In this document: positions 38,815 to 51,563 of the stretch, piece after piece
Layout: each line of letters starts with the position of its first letter
Numbering within the stretch: position 1 is the stretch's first letter
Origin: Citrus sinensis
Lineage: Eukaryota > Streptophyta > Magnoliopsida > Sapindales > Rutaceae
DNA length: 64,000 bases
Reading direction: 5' to 3'
NCBI RefSeq assembly: GCF_022201045.2
Contig: NC_068558.1
Coordinates: 620,001 to 684,000, forward strand
Notes under the pieces: model-generated
Database searches by the model: none
Told to the model about the DNA's origin: nothing
Seen by the model: the letters and a program-made list of their open reading frames with translations, nothing else
Program-made: the position numbers and the translations under genes

Positions 38815-39803
38815 CCCAAATCATCTTCACCTTCGTCTCATCTCCATTTCATCTTTTGCCCTAATTCCCCCCAAAATTCGCATCTTGTTATTGTTCATTG
38901 TACGGACGCTCTTAGTCTCTTCTCTTTAAATCTAAGATGTTAAAAAAAATAAAATAATCAATTAAAGGCTTAAGAGTCAATTTCGTTGCCCACCAATCTT
39001 AGTCCTTGAAAAAAAGATACTTCGATTGAGTCCTGCAATAACTCGTGATTTTCCTCCCCTACAACAATACAACTTCCCACTTGAGAAGTCGAACTATTTA
39101 CGCACATTGGCACGCCCATGCCCTCAACATCGCAAGACTCAATTGGGATAGCCCAAGTCCCAACACCGATCGACTTGCCTCCTTATATAATGAGAGTTAG
39201 TTAGCTTCCCACATTGGGATATGATCGATTTTCCTCTAATATTAATAATGAGGACAAATCTTCCTCTAATTTAGTAAGAATTAATATTCAGATTGTGCTG
39301 TAATAAAATTATTCAAAACAATTCTGATAAATTTTTAATTATAAATGTCAAGATTGTAATACATCATTATATCAAAAAAACTTTTTACTTCGGCGCTTAG
39401 TAGAAGTGGGGTAAAAAATTAAGAAAAAGAATGGTGCCACATGATTACACTTGACGTGATGTGCATCTTGTCCTGGAATGTTTAACCATTTGCATTTTCT
39501 TTTTCTTTCAAGATCCGCGTGGTGTAAAAAACATGAAAATACAAGTCAGGTAGATTCCCATCAGAATCAGACTACCACACCCAAGGCAACTGCAATCTCT
39601 TATCTGCCTCCAAATTGTGAGCTACATAATACATTGCATCCTGAGCCTGGTCGCCAATCATTATGCTGTCTGTCAAGAATTTTGATGGTGACACAGTCAC
39701 ACTTTACCTAAAATGGATAATTATACATACAATACAGATGTGATGTAATAGCAGGATCTATATCTAGATAAACAAAATTTGCTCTCCAAAACTAATAACT
39801 TCA
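38815..39803. other. Intergenic, no supported gene
   Basis: Mixed-composition spacer between two transposon-like elements. I see no gene or clear repeat. Confidence 0.4.
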
Positions 39804-41505
39804 GGGTGCGTTTGATACATGTATTGTATTATGTTGTATTGTATTATTTTAATGTTGATGTATTGTATTATGCTGTATTGCATTAGCACTATATTATAAT
39901 AATATTGTACAATGTTTGATGCTACACAATACTGTATTAATTTTTAGTAATGTTATGTTTGGTGTTGCACTGTACTGTATTAATTTCTTTTGGTGATTAA
40001 TTTTAATTATATATTTAGAAAATAATATTTACTAGTACTTAGAAAAATACTAAATATAGAAGTGTTAAATTTAAGAATTTTTACATCAATTTTTTTGTTT
40101 AAATAAAAGAATCATAATTCTTTTATTTAAACTAACAAATTGTAGAAGAAGAAAGAGAAAATAAATAAAAGTGGGAAATTATATTAATAACTAAAAAGAA
40201 GGTTACGGTCGAGGCTGAACTGCCAATTGCGACAAACAAAAATGTAACCTCACAATATGTAATTTCAGTCATCCAGTTTGTTGCCAAGCGCCAAAACAGG
40301 GCTGTAATTTCAGTTACTCTTGTTGAATTTTGCAACTTCCTTTCTAATGTAACCCCTGTAATTGATTATGCCTTACCTCATTATTAACATGTTCTCCCAA
40401 ACAAACAAACAAAATCCATTTTCATAGACAGCTAAATAGGTTACCAGCTTTAACAAGTTTCTAATTGCAGAGGGTTAATTGATTTATGACTCGATATTAT
40501 AATTCGATTTTAATCACTAATTTATTGTATTATTGTATTAATTGTCGTATGAATAAATTGTGTAACAATAATGATATTGCTCAAATTGCCAATCATACAC
40601 TATGAACCAAACTACTTTTTCATATGAACCTAACAAAAAAATTGACAGGAAAAGCATGATTTGAACAAATGGATGACCAACTTTCTAAAAAGAAAGAAAA
40701 GGAAAAGAACAATAAAAACTAAAAGCAAACGGATGATCAGGACCACAACTTTTCCATTTTACTGCAGCATTTCACACACACATATATAAAGTATATGCAG
40801 AGATGTTATTCCTCTGTTCTCATATAATCCAAACAGGGGCAATTTTCTGCACTTGGCTAAAAACCCAGCCCCAGCAATTAGCCCCTTATTTTCCATAAAA
40901 ATCAATTGCTACGAATGTTTGATTATAACGGAAAAATATGATTAAATTGAAAGCAAATAAAATAAAATCCTAATCTAGAAATTAAACCTAAATTAAAAAA
41001 TTAAACCCAAATGAAATATCAAACCTTAGGTGGTGAAGGACAGGGAGAACAATTGTACTGCACAGTACAGATGGTGTTGCAGCGGAGGTGGTGTCACGCC
41101 GTGGGGTGCAGTGGAGGTGGTATCACGCAGTGGGTGGGTGTCGCACGATGAGGTTACGGTGGAGTTGGTGTCGCACGGCAAAGGCTGTTGATGTGGTGGT
41201 GGAGCATCGTGGAGTTGGCTCTTGTTAAGCCACTACACAGGAGAAATCACAGATTGAACAAGGAGAGCTATTTTGGTTTATTTGAGGACAAGGTGAGAAC
41301 GAGAGCGAAGTCTAATTTTTTTGGTCTGAAATAGTTGCAAAACCCGCTTAAACCCGACCCCCCCCCTCGGGTTTAGTTTATGCGTGTTTGACCGCATAAA
41401 ATTTGGAGTTGACCACATTGTAATACTATGTGATGTAAGTACCAAACATGGTATAATAATATTCTAATACAATGAGGAGCTCTTATACCATAACCAAACA
41501 TGCCC
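39804..41505. mobile_element. Possible PIF/Harbinger-like non-autonomous element
   Basis: The left end GGGTGCGTTTG and the complement of the right end, GGGCATGTTTG, match at 8 of 11 positions, and a 3-bp direct repeat TCA flanks both (39801-39803 and 41506-41508). GGG starts and 3-bp duplications suit the Harbinger superfamily, although its usual duplication is TTA/TAA. Subterminal 'ttgtatta' motifs recur at the left end. The interior includes a GC-richer stretch with 'ggaggtggtgtc' and 'ggagttggtgtc' repeats near 41085-41220. No transposase is seen. Confidence 0.4.
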
Positions 41506-41508
41506 TCA

Positions 41509-42080
41509 TTGCATTGGGTGCAGCCCATAGTAACAGCATCACCCTCTTAGTAAGAGAAACTACATGGAAAAGTATTGTTGTTGACAATTAACAGCACAAT
41601 CTTTCCAAGAGCTGTATCCCTGTGGAGGACATGGAAAAGGTATAAGATCATTCGCTGTTAAGCATCAAAATGAGAATAAAAATAATCACCATTACAAGTG
41701 ATTCTATAATAACACAAGACACAGACAGCAAGATTTAACCAAAACTTTCTTTCACTGACAAAGCAAATTAGTTGAAGCCCAACAGCAAAATTTAATGGCT
41801 CAACAGGTGTTCAAAGAGCCACAAGACCAAAGCAACAAAATTCCATATCAACACAGAGTAACTAATAACATATATCACTATTCTAAGCAAGTACGAAGAA
41901 ATAAGGATTCATGAGATTACCTCACCGCACATGCATCATATAATTTAAGAATACATGGTGAGTAAACGAAACTTGAATTACACCCTATACTATGCCTTTG
42001 CTCGGTAAAAGTTGAATAAAATCATTGGCTACACTGGCACTTCTGGCTAAGCTCTCAAACAAACCATCTACTTCTAGTCT
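41509..42080. other. 3' flank of the DEAH helicase gene
   Basis: Non-coding; probably includes the helicase 3' UTR. Nothing else is recognised. Confidence 0.45.
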
Positions 42081-45000
42081 TTATTCCTCTCCCCGCTCTT
42101 TCGAGAATCGGTGGCGAGGCTCTAAATGTACTTCCGCAAGCATTTTTGACCAAAGCTCTTCAAATTTATTGTGGAAACCCTTCTGAAACCATTCCAAAAT
42201 TTCCGAATGCAGAACCCTGGGATTCTCCTCCCATGCCTTCTTTAACATTGCACAGCTGTCAATTGACTTGGTCTTTAACTTGTTCAGAAGTTTGCCAACC
42301 CGTCTTTGACCAGATTCCTCTGTCTTTAAAATGCTACGAGGATGAGCTACCAAAAACTTCTGAACATATCTTAAACACGGCAACACCCAACCTTCAAGCA
42401 AAGCACATGCAAATACTGCCACGCGATGCTCATCATCTCTACTAACTGGCAGACTATGCAATGGGAGTTCCCATTGATGAGGCCCGAATAATGGATTGAC
42501 CCAATATAATACTTGGTCTTTATAACAGTCGTAATTATATTTGGAGCCTTCGAGGGACTTTGAAAAATGGCACAGAGGTCGAGCATACTCAACCAGCCAA
42601 TCTGCTTTCACCCTTGTTGCTCCATGCATGTATGGCCGTTTTGTATGTAACAGTTCACTGTACACCAAGAACTCAGGGGCTGAGTTAGCAACAGATGACC
42701 TACGATGAAGGAACACATCTTCTTTAACCATGCAGGCTTGATAACGAACTGCATTAACTTTTCTCTCTCCTGCCGATGATCCTGACTTTGCCCTAATGCG
42801 CTTTGCAACTCTATCAGCCCAGCCAGCACAAACAGCTCGGCACAAGAGCTCTTCCTCATTTTGTAAAAGAACGTTCTTACTAGAGGAAATCCTCCAAGAG
42901 TGTTCTACATCACCCAAAGTTCCATGAGTCCATGAGAAATCCTGATCTGAATTCACATTTTGATTAAAGAGCAAATGAAGAAGCTGCTTTCTCAGCTTGG
43001 ACATTTCCTCCATGGTTTTTAAATGTAAAGCATATTCATTGCAGAATTCCACTGGGCTTTTAGAAAGCTCAAAGCACTGTAATGCATAAGCAACAGTCAA
43101 AACATCACTGGTAGGATTGGAAAATTTTGCATGAGACAGTTTAGCAACTTCTTTTAATTTCCTTTTCCCCAACTTTTCTTGCCTGCACATAGGATCCTCA
43201 CTATCTAGAGCGTTATCTCTCTCCTCGAGCTCTGAGTCATTGCTATTAGTTTGGGTTCCTTCCAACTGCAAGACAAAAGGATTTGACACGCTCAAAGCTG
43301 CTGCTGCTGCAACTCCATATCCCAAAACTAGATTCGCTCGGGCATAACTTTTCACTTTCATAGTTTGGATAAGTGTAAGGAGCATCCGGGAGTGGCGAGG
43401 ACTCATGGGGTAGTGAGCCATTGCCTTTCCCAGGGCTGTCAGTCTTCCATTGCTATCAAGAGCTTCGAGAGCCTTCAGGCAGCGTTCTGCTTCAACCAAA
43501 GCAGTTGCCTCAGGGGGAGTTGGAAATGGGAAATTTGAAACCTGTATACATATACAAGAAAAACATAAGTACTTTTAACAGTTAAAAATGAGGAAAAGTC
43601 TCATTCTAAAGTAAAAGAAACTTTACATTGACTGGGTAGATGACAATAACCAAGACAACCAAAGCTTTTAGTTCTAGATTTGGTTATCTATAAGAAAAAT
43701 ATATTGTTTCCCATCTATCAACTAACTGGTCAAGCACCACAGAGCAGTACTGTGCACTATGTGCAGGCGGCTAGATAACTACCTTGTGCAGTTTGTAGCT
43801 TATACAGCACACCTTTCACCCAGTGATAAAAATTATTTAGCCAAGAAATTGCTAGATTTTAAAGCTGTAAAAGAAAGATGCCTTCAAAAGAAACCACCTA
43901 TCCCCCAAGAAAAGAACATGCGGCCACCACTAATACAACTAATTGTTTCATCAATCCAATACGAAACAAATAAAAGAGTTTACTAAGCAGTAGTACAAGC
44001 ACCATATTACGTACAATACACACCTTATCAATGTTCATGGATTTCATGAGAAGAACCACACCATCAACAGGTACTTTAGATATTTCAGCACAAGAGAAGT
44101 CAGGAAGTATGTTGTTGAAGACCGCAGAAGAATACAGACGATAGCAATGGCCAGGCGCAGTTCTTCCAGCTCTTCCTGCACGTTGAGCAGCTGAGGCCTT
44201 ACTTATCCACTGAATCTCATATGATTCAATACCATTAGCAGAGTTATATTTCTTCACTTTCTCTCTTCCCGTATCAACCACATACTTTATGCCTGGGATC
44301 GTCAAGGAGGTTTCAGCCACATTGGTAGAAACAACAACAAGCCGCTCCCCTTCTTTAACATCTTCAAATACACGAAGCTGTGCTGCAGCAGGTAGCATGG
44401 CATAAAGAGGCAGAACACACAATGCACCAACACCGGCCCTTTTATTATCTCCCATCTTCTCCACATCAGGAGAAGACAGCTCTGGGCATTGTTCTGGTGT
44501 AGGAGTAGGTGGCAGCTCTGTGCATTGTTCTGGAATAGCAGGAGTAGACAGCTTCATCTGAGAACTAGGGCCTGATGCATTTTTCCCAGACAAAGCTTCA
44601 AAAGCAAGCTTAAGAGAACCAAGACTCCAGTTCTCTTTTAACACATCTACAGGATCATCACCATCCATTGGGCATTTTTGTTCCACCAATTTTTCATCCT
44701 CCCCAAGTATTTCTGTTTCACTTTCAGTTTCTGAATCAGACAAAGCATCCAACTCATTGTCATCAATATCAAACTGATCTTCATCATAAGAACTAAACCT
44801 GTCAGTTTGCTGCTCAGTTGAATATCCTTGAATCTCAAATGCTTCATTGATCTCTTTCATATTAATGTCCTTGGTGGCATTTGGTTCAGAGTCAGCAACT
44901 ACCTGATTCCCTTTATTCTCTTTAGAAGAATTTACCAGCAGCTGCTTTGAAGCTTTACGTAACTTAGAGCATAAGTATTCTACCTCCCTCTGCCCAGTGA

Positions 45001-46043
45001 CAAATACAAGTATGCCACCTTGTGGCAGCCTCTTGTGAATGGACATGACTTTTTTGTAGGCTTGGCCAATATAATCAACAATCTCCGTTCTCTTTGAAAA
45101 ATGTACAGTCACTGGAAACTGTCTGGTAGGGACTTCTATAATAGGAGGATTACGGAATAATCTTCCTCCAGAAATAAAGTCTTCTACTCGCAAGGTAGCA
45201 CTCATCAGAATAAGTTTTAATGGGAAAACCCTATCTTTAGGTTGTATACATTGTCCTGAACACAACAACTGTTGCTGCTTCTCATATAGAACCTGACACC
45301 AAAAGTAACATCATATATATTAAGGATAAAAAGAAAAGAGTAATAGCCATAAGTTTTGTTTACTAAGAGGCAAAGACATCTGTTTTTAAGCTTCACCTGC
45401 CGAGGCTGAATTATACGAGAAAGCATTCCAATAAGTATGTCTGTATTCAAGCTCCTCTCATGAGCCTCATCCAGAATTATAACCGAGTATTGTCTCAATA
45501 AAACATCATACTGCAGCATGCAATCAAGCAATGTGTTTAATCAACCATATCCAAGTAAATTTGGTAATCAAATACCATAACACATACATCTGTTGTAAAA
45601 TGTGACAGTTACATGCAGCGCATTATTCTTTAAAACAAGCCTCGATAACTGTAGTGTTAATATGCCCGAAGTACAATTCTCCATTACCATGATCCAGACA
45701 CATAATTCAAGAAGAAGATTTGAATATTAAATAGGAAAACCTGATAGTACCAAAAATTCATAGCTACCATAAACTAAACCCTAACATTTTTCTGTCTTTC
45801 TTTTCCTTTCCTTTTCCTAATACAGATAACTATTAAAGGTGCACTGTCCAGTAGTCAGCTGGAGCTTAGCAGCAAGGTTTAGCACAGAGTTAAGAGTCTA
45901 AAGAAGATAATGCAAACATTCACCAGAAATGTTGATAAAATATTCAAGGCACATATTTAATGAAATTCAATAAAATTACATATTCTATTAGCAAACTAGA
46001 TATAACGAATATATTAAACGTATTTCAAAGGGACCAAAAAAAG

Positions 46044-46089
<46 letters not shown>

Positions 46090-49078
46090 CAACTACATTG
46101 GTAGTTATTAGCATCCACTGAACAAAGAATTGGTCAAGAAATCATAAGAGGAAAAACTATTCTATTGTAAACACTATCACTATTGAATAGATACCTAAAG
46201 GATATTTTATGATCATCATATCAGCAATACTTTACATGAGCTATTTCAGTTTTAATATTACTTGCAAAAGATTGTAATATTTGGGAAAAGCAAAACCTTA
46301 AGTTCTCGTAGTAATATTCCATCAGTCATAAACTTGATTGAGCAACTGTCTCCAATTTTCTTGTCATGCCTAACTTGAAATCCAACCTCTTTGCCCAGAT
46401 GAAGTCCAAGCTCAAATGCCACTCGCTTGGCAGTGGCAAGCACCGCAACACGACGTGGTTGCGTAACACCAATTCTGCCACTTCGACTGCTACACCGATT
46501 GGAACCAAAGCCAGCTTCAAAAAGGAACTTAAACATACAAAAGAAAAAGAAAAGGAAGGAAGAAATTAGGCTTCCTGGAAACCAAAAAAAAAAAAAGATT
46601 TTATATCCCAGCATTTATCTATGACCATTGACCAAGCATCATTCAAACCCACCTGAGGCACTTGTGTAGTCTTCCCACACCCAGTTTCTCCACATATAAT
46701 AACTGCAGAATTGTCATTTACAGCTTCCATTATCTCCTGCTCCATCATGACTATAGGAAGATCTTTCCTATTGGTTTCAACCTCATTTGGCCTTGATACA
46801 TGCACCACAATTGGGGCTGCAAGAGGTCTTTGCAAGGAACTTGGAAGATTGCCAGTCATGCTAGCATTTATATTTAAGCTCTTATATGGTCCATCCTGTC
46901 CCAATCAAACCCACAGCATCTGATTATAGGATAAGAATAAAGTGATGTATAATAGAGAAAGAAAATATTTCTATCACTTTATATGATACAATAAATCAAA
47001 CATTACAGCATGCTGCAAATTAAGTGTAACAAATGCATATCACTTGTGCAAATAAGTTCAAAGTTTGACTTTAATGGCATTCAATGAATCTAATTATAAA
47101 CCTTTCTGACGGTGGTATTTTATAATAGTCAATACCTATATAAAGCAATTCCCATTCCCTTTCGTTTTCCCCTTACCCAGGCTTCTAAAGATCCATATAC
47201 TGTTTAGAGGGGCACTAAAGTTATAGTGAAATCCTATACTTTAGAAGTTACTTTCACTAACACAATATCGTCATGAAGGCACAACAGACATTCATTATCT
47301 ATATTAACCTAAAATATTCCAATGTCCAACTTAGAGGAATAAAATTTGAGAAACGAATTTCTCAAATAAATCAGAAAATAATCAGAAATAAACATTACTG
47401 GATATATAAAAATTATTTATGTACTTTCTATTTCTTTCCCATATCCAGAAACTAAAGTGGAATTCATGATAGCACAAAACACATAATACTACACAACTGT
47501 TGATCTAAGAAGCCAAAACACAAGCACAACACCCCCCCCACACCCCAACCCCAACCGGGGGGGGGGGTGAAGAAAACGAGTTCCTTTCATGAAAAATATA
47601 TATTCATCAAGTTCTATTCTCTACAGATAAGTAACATACCGTTGACTTAGAACTGTTTCCACCATCATAAATGGACAAAGCTGCAGTACTATTTCTAATG
47701 TCATATTCCATACCCGTACTGTTGTCCTTGTTTGAAACCTCTTCAGGTGGTAGGGCAGCAACAATTTCATTGTTTGAACCAAGTTCATCATCGGGAAGCA
47801 ACTCTTGAAATGAGCCTAATGAAATAGATGCACCATCTACTTCTTTATTACCAATCATTGGTTGCAGTGGTTCATTTTCATCAATATGTTGTCTTTGGAT
47901 TTTGACCAAGTCAGGTTCAGTTTCACCATAAGCATCACTTCCATGCCTTTTCTTTGGAGCTCGGTCACTTTGTGGATCTTCTAAACCTTCCTTGGAAAAT
48001 AGCACGACATTTCTTCTCTTTTCAAGCCTAGTTTTAGCCTACAAGATGAATTGCCAAATAAGTAAACTAATATAACCTTAATTTAAATATAATGTCAAAA
48101 GTTAGCATCGATTCCATCATACAAACCTTACCAATATCTTTAGATGCCTCCAGAACATTATAAAGACCAGTTGAAATCTTGTATTTCCTGAAATTTTAAA
48201 GTTTAAGGTATTTCTCAACTATTCTAAGCTTTTTTTTTTCTGTAAAGGTAAAATCTCAAATATATTAACATATAAAAGAGAGGATACGGTGACATACTCT
48301 AGGTTTTCTTGGGCTTTCGAAAACATGTAAGCTTTCTCCTTCTCCTCCTGCATTAATTAAAAGCAAATCAATCATGGTAAAGTGCAATTAGAAAACAATG
48401 GAAGCAAGTAGCCAGAGAAAGGGTCACCTCCAACTTTTTCAATTTTCTTTGCTGGGATTTGCTTTGATTTGGATATTGCTTAGTTGTAGCCTTTTCCTGC
48501 TCCAGCAAAAAGGAATTTTAAACAAAAAAGCTCTAACAGTATATAGAAGGAAAGAACTATAGAGCTAATAAATTAGCTGCATACCTTATTCATGCGTTTC
48601 TTTCGATCAGTTTTATTCACTGTAAAAATCATTGCATTGCAATCAACACCCTCCAAGCTACAAAATGCAAGAAAAAAACATGCATGGTCATAAATTTAAA
48701 TAGCTAAAAAAATAATAGATATATCAGCTCAACAGTCAACACAAACCACCCAATAGGCCAATACAATGAATTTCACAACAGGAAGAAATATAGATGATTT
48801 TCTCCATTATTTGCCCATGAATCTATTTACATAAATAGTTAATTTCATTAGATAGTTCATTTCATTAGCCTGTAAAGGTAACATGCCACATGTGATCATT
48901 ATTAAAGATAGCCAAAAAAATTAAAAGGAAAAGAAAAAGATTAAAATTTAACTTGTGTGCCAATACTCTCAAAGCTAAAACTTACACTAGCAGCTTCTGT
49001 TATAAAAAAATAACATGTTATTCACCTGCATGAGCTCGGTCCACGCTTCGGTTTGCTCCTCTGCTTCCTTTTTGCCAT
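42081..49078 (-). CDS. DEAH-box RNA helicase, DEAH13/DHX37/Dhr1-like (about 11 exons)
   Basis: Large nucleolar-type helicase, about 1,300-1,350 aa. In yeast and human this family releases U3 snoRNA from pre-40S particles. The N-terminus is very basic ([16 protein letters not shown], start 49078), followed by small exons rich in K/E coiled-coil-like sequence. Helicase motifs in order: [10 protein letters not shown] (exon about 46897-46652), Ia [16 protein letters not shown], motif II DEAH in [16 protein letters not shown] (45512-45397), motif III LMSATL (start of the 45293-44022 exon), and IV-VI with [16 protein letters not shown] and [16 protein letters not shown] long acidic insert ([19 protein letters not shown]) interrupts the C-terminal RecA domain, as in DHX37. 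The last exon (43542-42081) holds the winged-helix, ratchet and OB-fold region and ends FSKERGEE. Arabidopsis DEAH13 (FAS4) is the likely counterpart. Confidence 0.92.
46044..46089. repeat. Compound (TA)n(TG)n microsatellite in a helicase intron
   Basis: A TA run followed by a TG run, inside the intron between the helicase exons that carry motif Ia and motif II. Confidence 0.9.
47531..47567. repeat. Facing C-run and G-run in a helicase intron
   Basis: A C-rich stretch (eight C at 47532-47539, then 'caccccaaccccaacc') meets an 11-base G-run at 47557-47567. The two can pair as a strong hairpin, or each can form G-quadruplex or i-motif structure in RNA or DNA. Confidence 0.7.
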
Positions 49079-51563
49079 AATTAGTTTGTTCTTCAAACTT
49101 GAATCAACTAAAACTGGAAAAAGAAAATGACACCACCAACTATAAAAATAGCTTAACCTAAACCTTTTTGGTGTAATAAATTTAACTCTCTGTTTGTCTC
49201 CAGGAAGAAGACTTTCAATCCCTAGAAATATTTATTTCAATATAACAGCAACAAAATTGCAATCCCTAGAATTACTTATTTGAGTACAATGGCAACAAAT
49301 CACAAGAGATTGCTGCCGGTGCCAGGTAGGGGTGACTAAATCGGATTTCGGTTCAGGTTGTTCGGTTTGCGTTACAACCCAATCGTGTTGAAAACGCAAA
49401 TTAATTCGCTTCAGTTCAGTTTGGATTCATACTTCGGATTGGTTTGGGTTGGTAATTTCGGTTCAAATTTCGGTTAGGGTTAATTCGAGTTGGAACAGTT
49501 CAATTCAAAAAATTTGGGTTAATTCGGGTTAGAGGTAATAATAATGTAAAAAAAATGGTTTGCTGATTCATAATTTTGACTCATTTGCTAATAATAATAA
49601 TAATAATAATAATAATGTAAAAAAATGGTTTCAATTGAACTGTATTGGCACGCCTGGGGTTACTCACATTTACTAACAGCTACTTACAATATGGCATTAT
49701 TTACAACTCAATGGTGATTGACTGATTGCTTTGATAGTTGATTGAGAGCGTAAAGATTTGGCAATTGGCAGAATTATAGAGCATGGAAGAGAGCTTAAGA
49801 CCAAATAATTACTGACCTTGATGTTGATGAGTTGATGGATCGGATGGATTGGAAGCTAGGCAGAGATGGAAGTGAGTCAAGAGATGGCAGCTAGTTTGGA
49901 AGCGAACGGCACAGGGTGAACGGCTTTGGGCTGCGAGCATGTAGAGGGCGTGCTGAGGGCGAGCGTGAATTAACTACGAAAAGTGAATTAACTACAATGC
50001 TGAGTGGGGCCTTCTACGATGATAGGCGTGTCGTCTGTCTGAACGCAATCTTAAACCGTCGGTGAAACGTAAAGCTAATCGTACGGCTGCGGCACGGGTA
50101 CCTTCCCATATCAGAAAGATTTTGCAAATTTGATGAAGTGGACCGGTCAAAATATGGGCCGTGTGGGGCCGACGGCCATGGTGTTTGCGATGTAGCAGTC
50201 AAAGGACGCTGCCGTTCGGAACTTTGAAATTTGTATTAGTCCCCGACGTGCGTACACCATCTGTCCACTCAACACAAGTTGCCTAAAGACAGGGAATCGA
50301 AAAGGAATAAAAATATAAATATAAATAAAAACCAATTACTAGATGTTATTTCGTCATGCCATTTGGTGATGTACATATATATTAAGTTCATCAAATTTAT
50401 AATTAGGCATGAATGACAGTACCCTCAGCCACGGACAAATAATTAAATTTTATTAAAATAACTGAATTTATTTCTTTAAAAAATAAATCCTAAAATTTTA
50501 ATAATTTAGGAGATTTTTATTAAATTACAAAATTTTACAATTATTTTTATAATTATAATTTTATATTAAAATCATTTTTATTAAAAATAAAAATTCTAAT
50601 TTTAGGATTTATTTTTATTAAATTTTGGGATATTTTTATGATTATAATTTTTAATTTTAAAAGTTTTTATAAGATAAAATAATCTTTTAATTTATTTAGG
50701 GGTAAAATTATAATTTTATTAAAATAATTTAATAGTGTTAATGTAAAAGTAGCTAGTTGATACAAATATGAAAAGAAATGAAGTGCAAAGTACATGTTAA
50801 AATTTTGTAGTGATTGGATGAACATAAGGCAAAATAAAAGTGGTGCAATGATAATTTCCCATTTTTTATTTTGACAGTTGTTCTAAATTACATAAATATT
50901 TTTCCTTGTAATTTTTAATTGACAAATTGAACATCTTTGGTATTTTTGGCTTTCAATTATATTAGGGTTGATAATTTTTTTTAATTATGTTATTTACAGA
51001 TTGTTACTGACATTACAATTAATATTTACAATCATACTGCACAATTGGGACTATCGCCATACATTAACACACTGAAACACTTGCCCAAATACTTTAAACT
51101 CTCTCTAATATTCGAGAGGTGCCTACTCCACTCACATTTCGTAATGGAGAGACTGTCTCCATTCAATTATATTGATAATTGAGAGAATATTAAAACTAAC
51201 TTTCATAAAGCTCTTATGGAGGCTTTATACTCTTGCACTCAACATTATAAATGTAAAATTTCTCCTATTGGACCAAAGGCCCATTGATGGGTCGATAAGT
51301 TCAAAGCTTTTCTCTTTTGTTGTTAACATGATTTTCATTATCCTTTTTTTGACTCAGCGATTTTCAAGAATTACACATAATAGGGGGAACTATTTGTGGG
51401 GTGAATTTGCAAGATGTATTGCACCTTTTTTTTCTTTTTTCTTTTTTTTTAATGTGTGGTTTTGCTTTTGATTCTAGCACCAAGCGAGGCTCTTACAAAT
51501 CATCTAAAAGAAACTCTTGGACGTTGCAAATATGCTAGGCCTTAGGAATCGAGACCTCAGAGT
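49079..51563. other. Intergenic region between helicase and polygalacturonase relic
   Basis: Includes the helicase promoter and possibly a leader intron. A stretch at about 49327-49660 is built from repeated 'ttcggtt/ttcgggtt' words with an (AAT)n run at 49591-49614, starts TAGGGGTGAC and may be an eroded hAT-type MITE. TGGGCC occurs at 50155. A very AT-rich patch at 50440-50740 has short inverted words (aaatcctaaaatt and aattttaggattt). No gene is supported. Confidence 0.4.
49591..49614. repeat. (AAT)n microsatellite
   Basis: Eight AAT/ATA units in non-coding sequence. Confidence 0.8.

Noticed and set aside
49327..49660. Eroded hAT-like MITE starting TAGGGGTGAC
   Set aside because: The right end (TTGGCACGCCT) only loosely mirrors the left and no 8-bp target duplication is visible, so it is only mentioned in the spacer entry.
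50440..50740. Palindromic AT-rich patch as a transposon
   Set aside because: The short inverted words are explained by base composition; there are no defined ends or flanking duplications.
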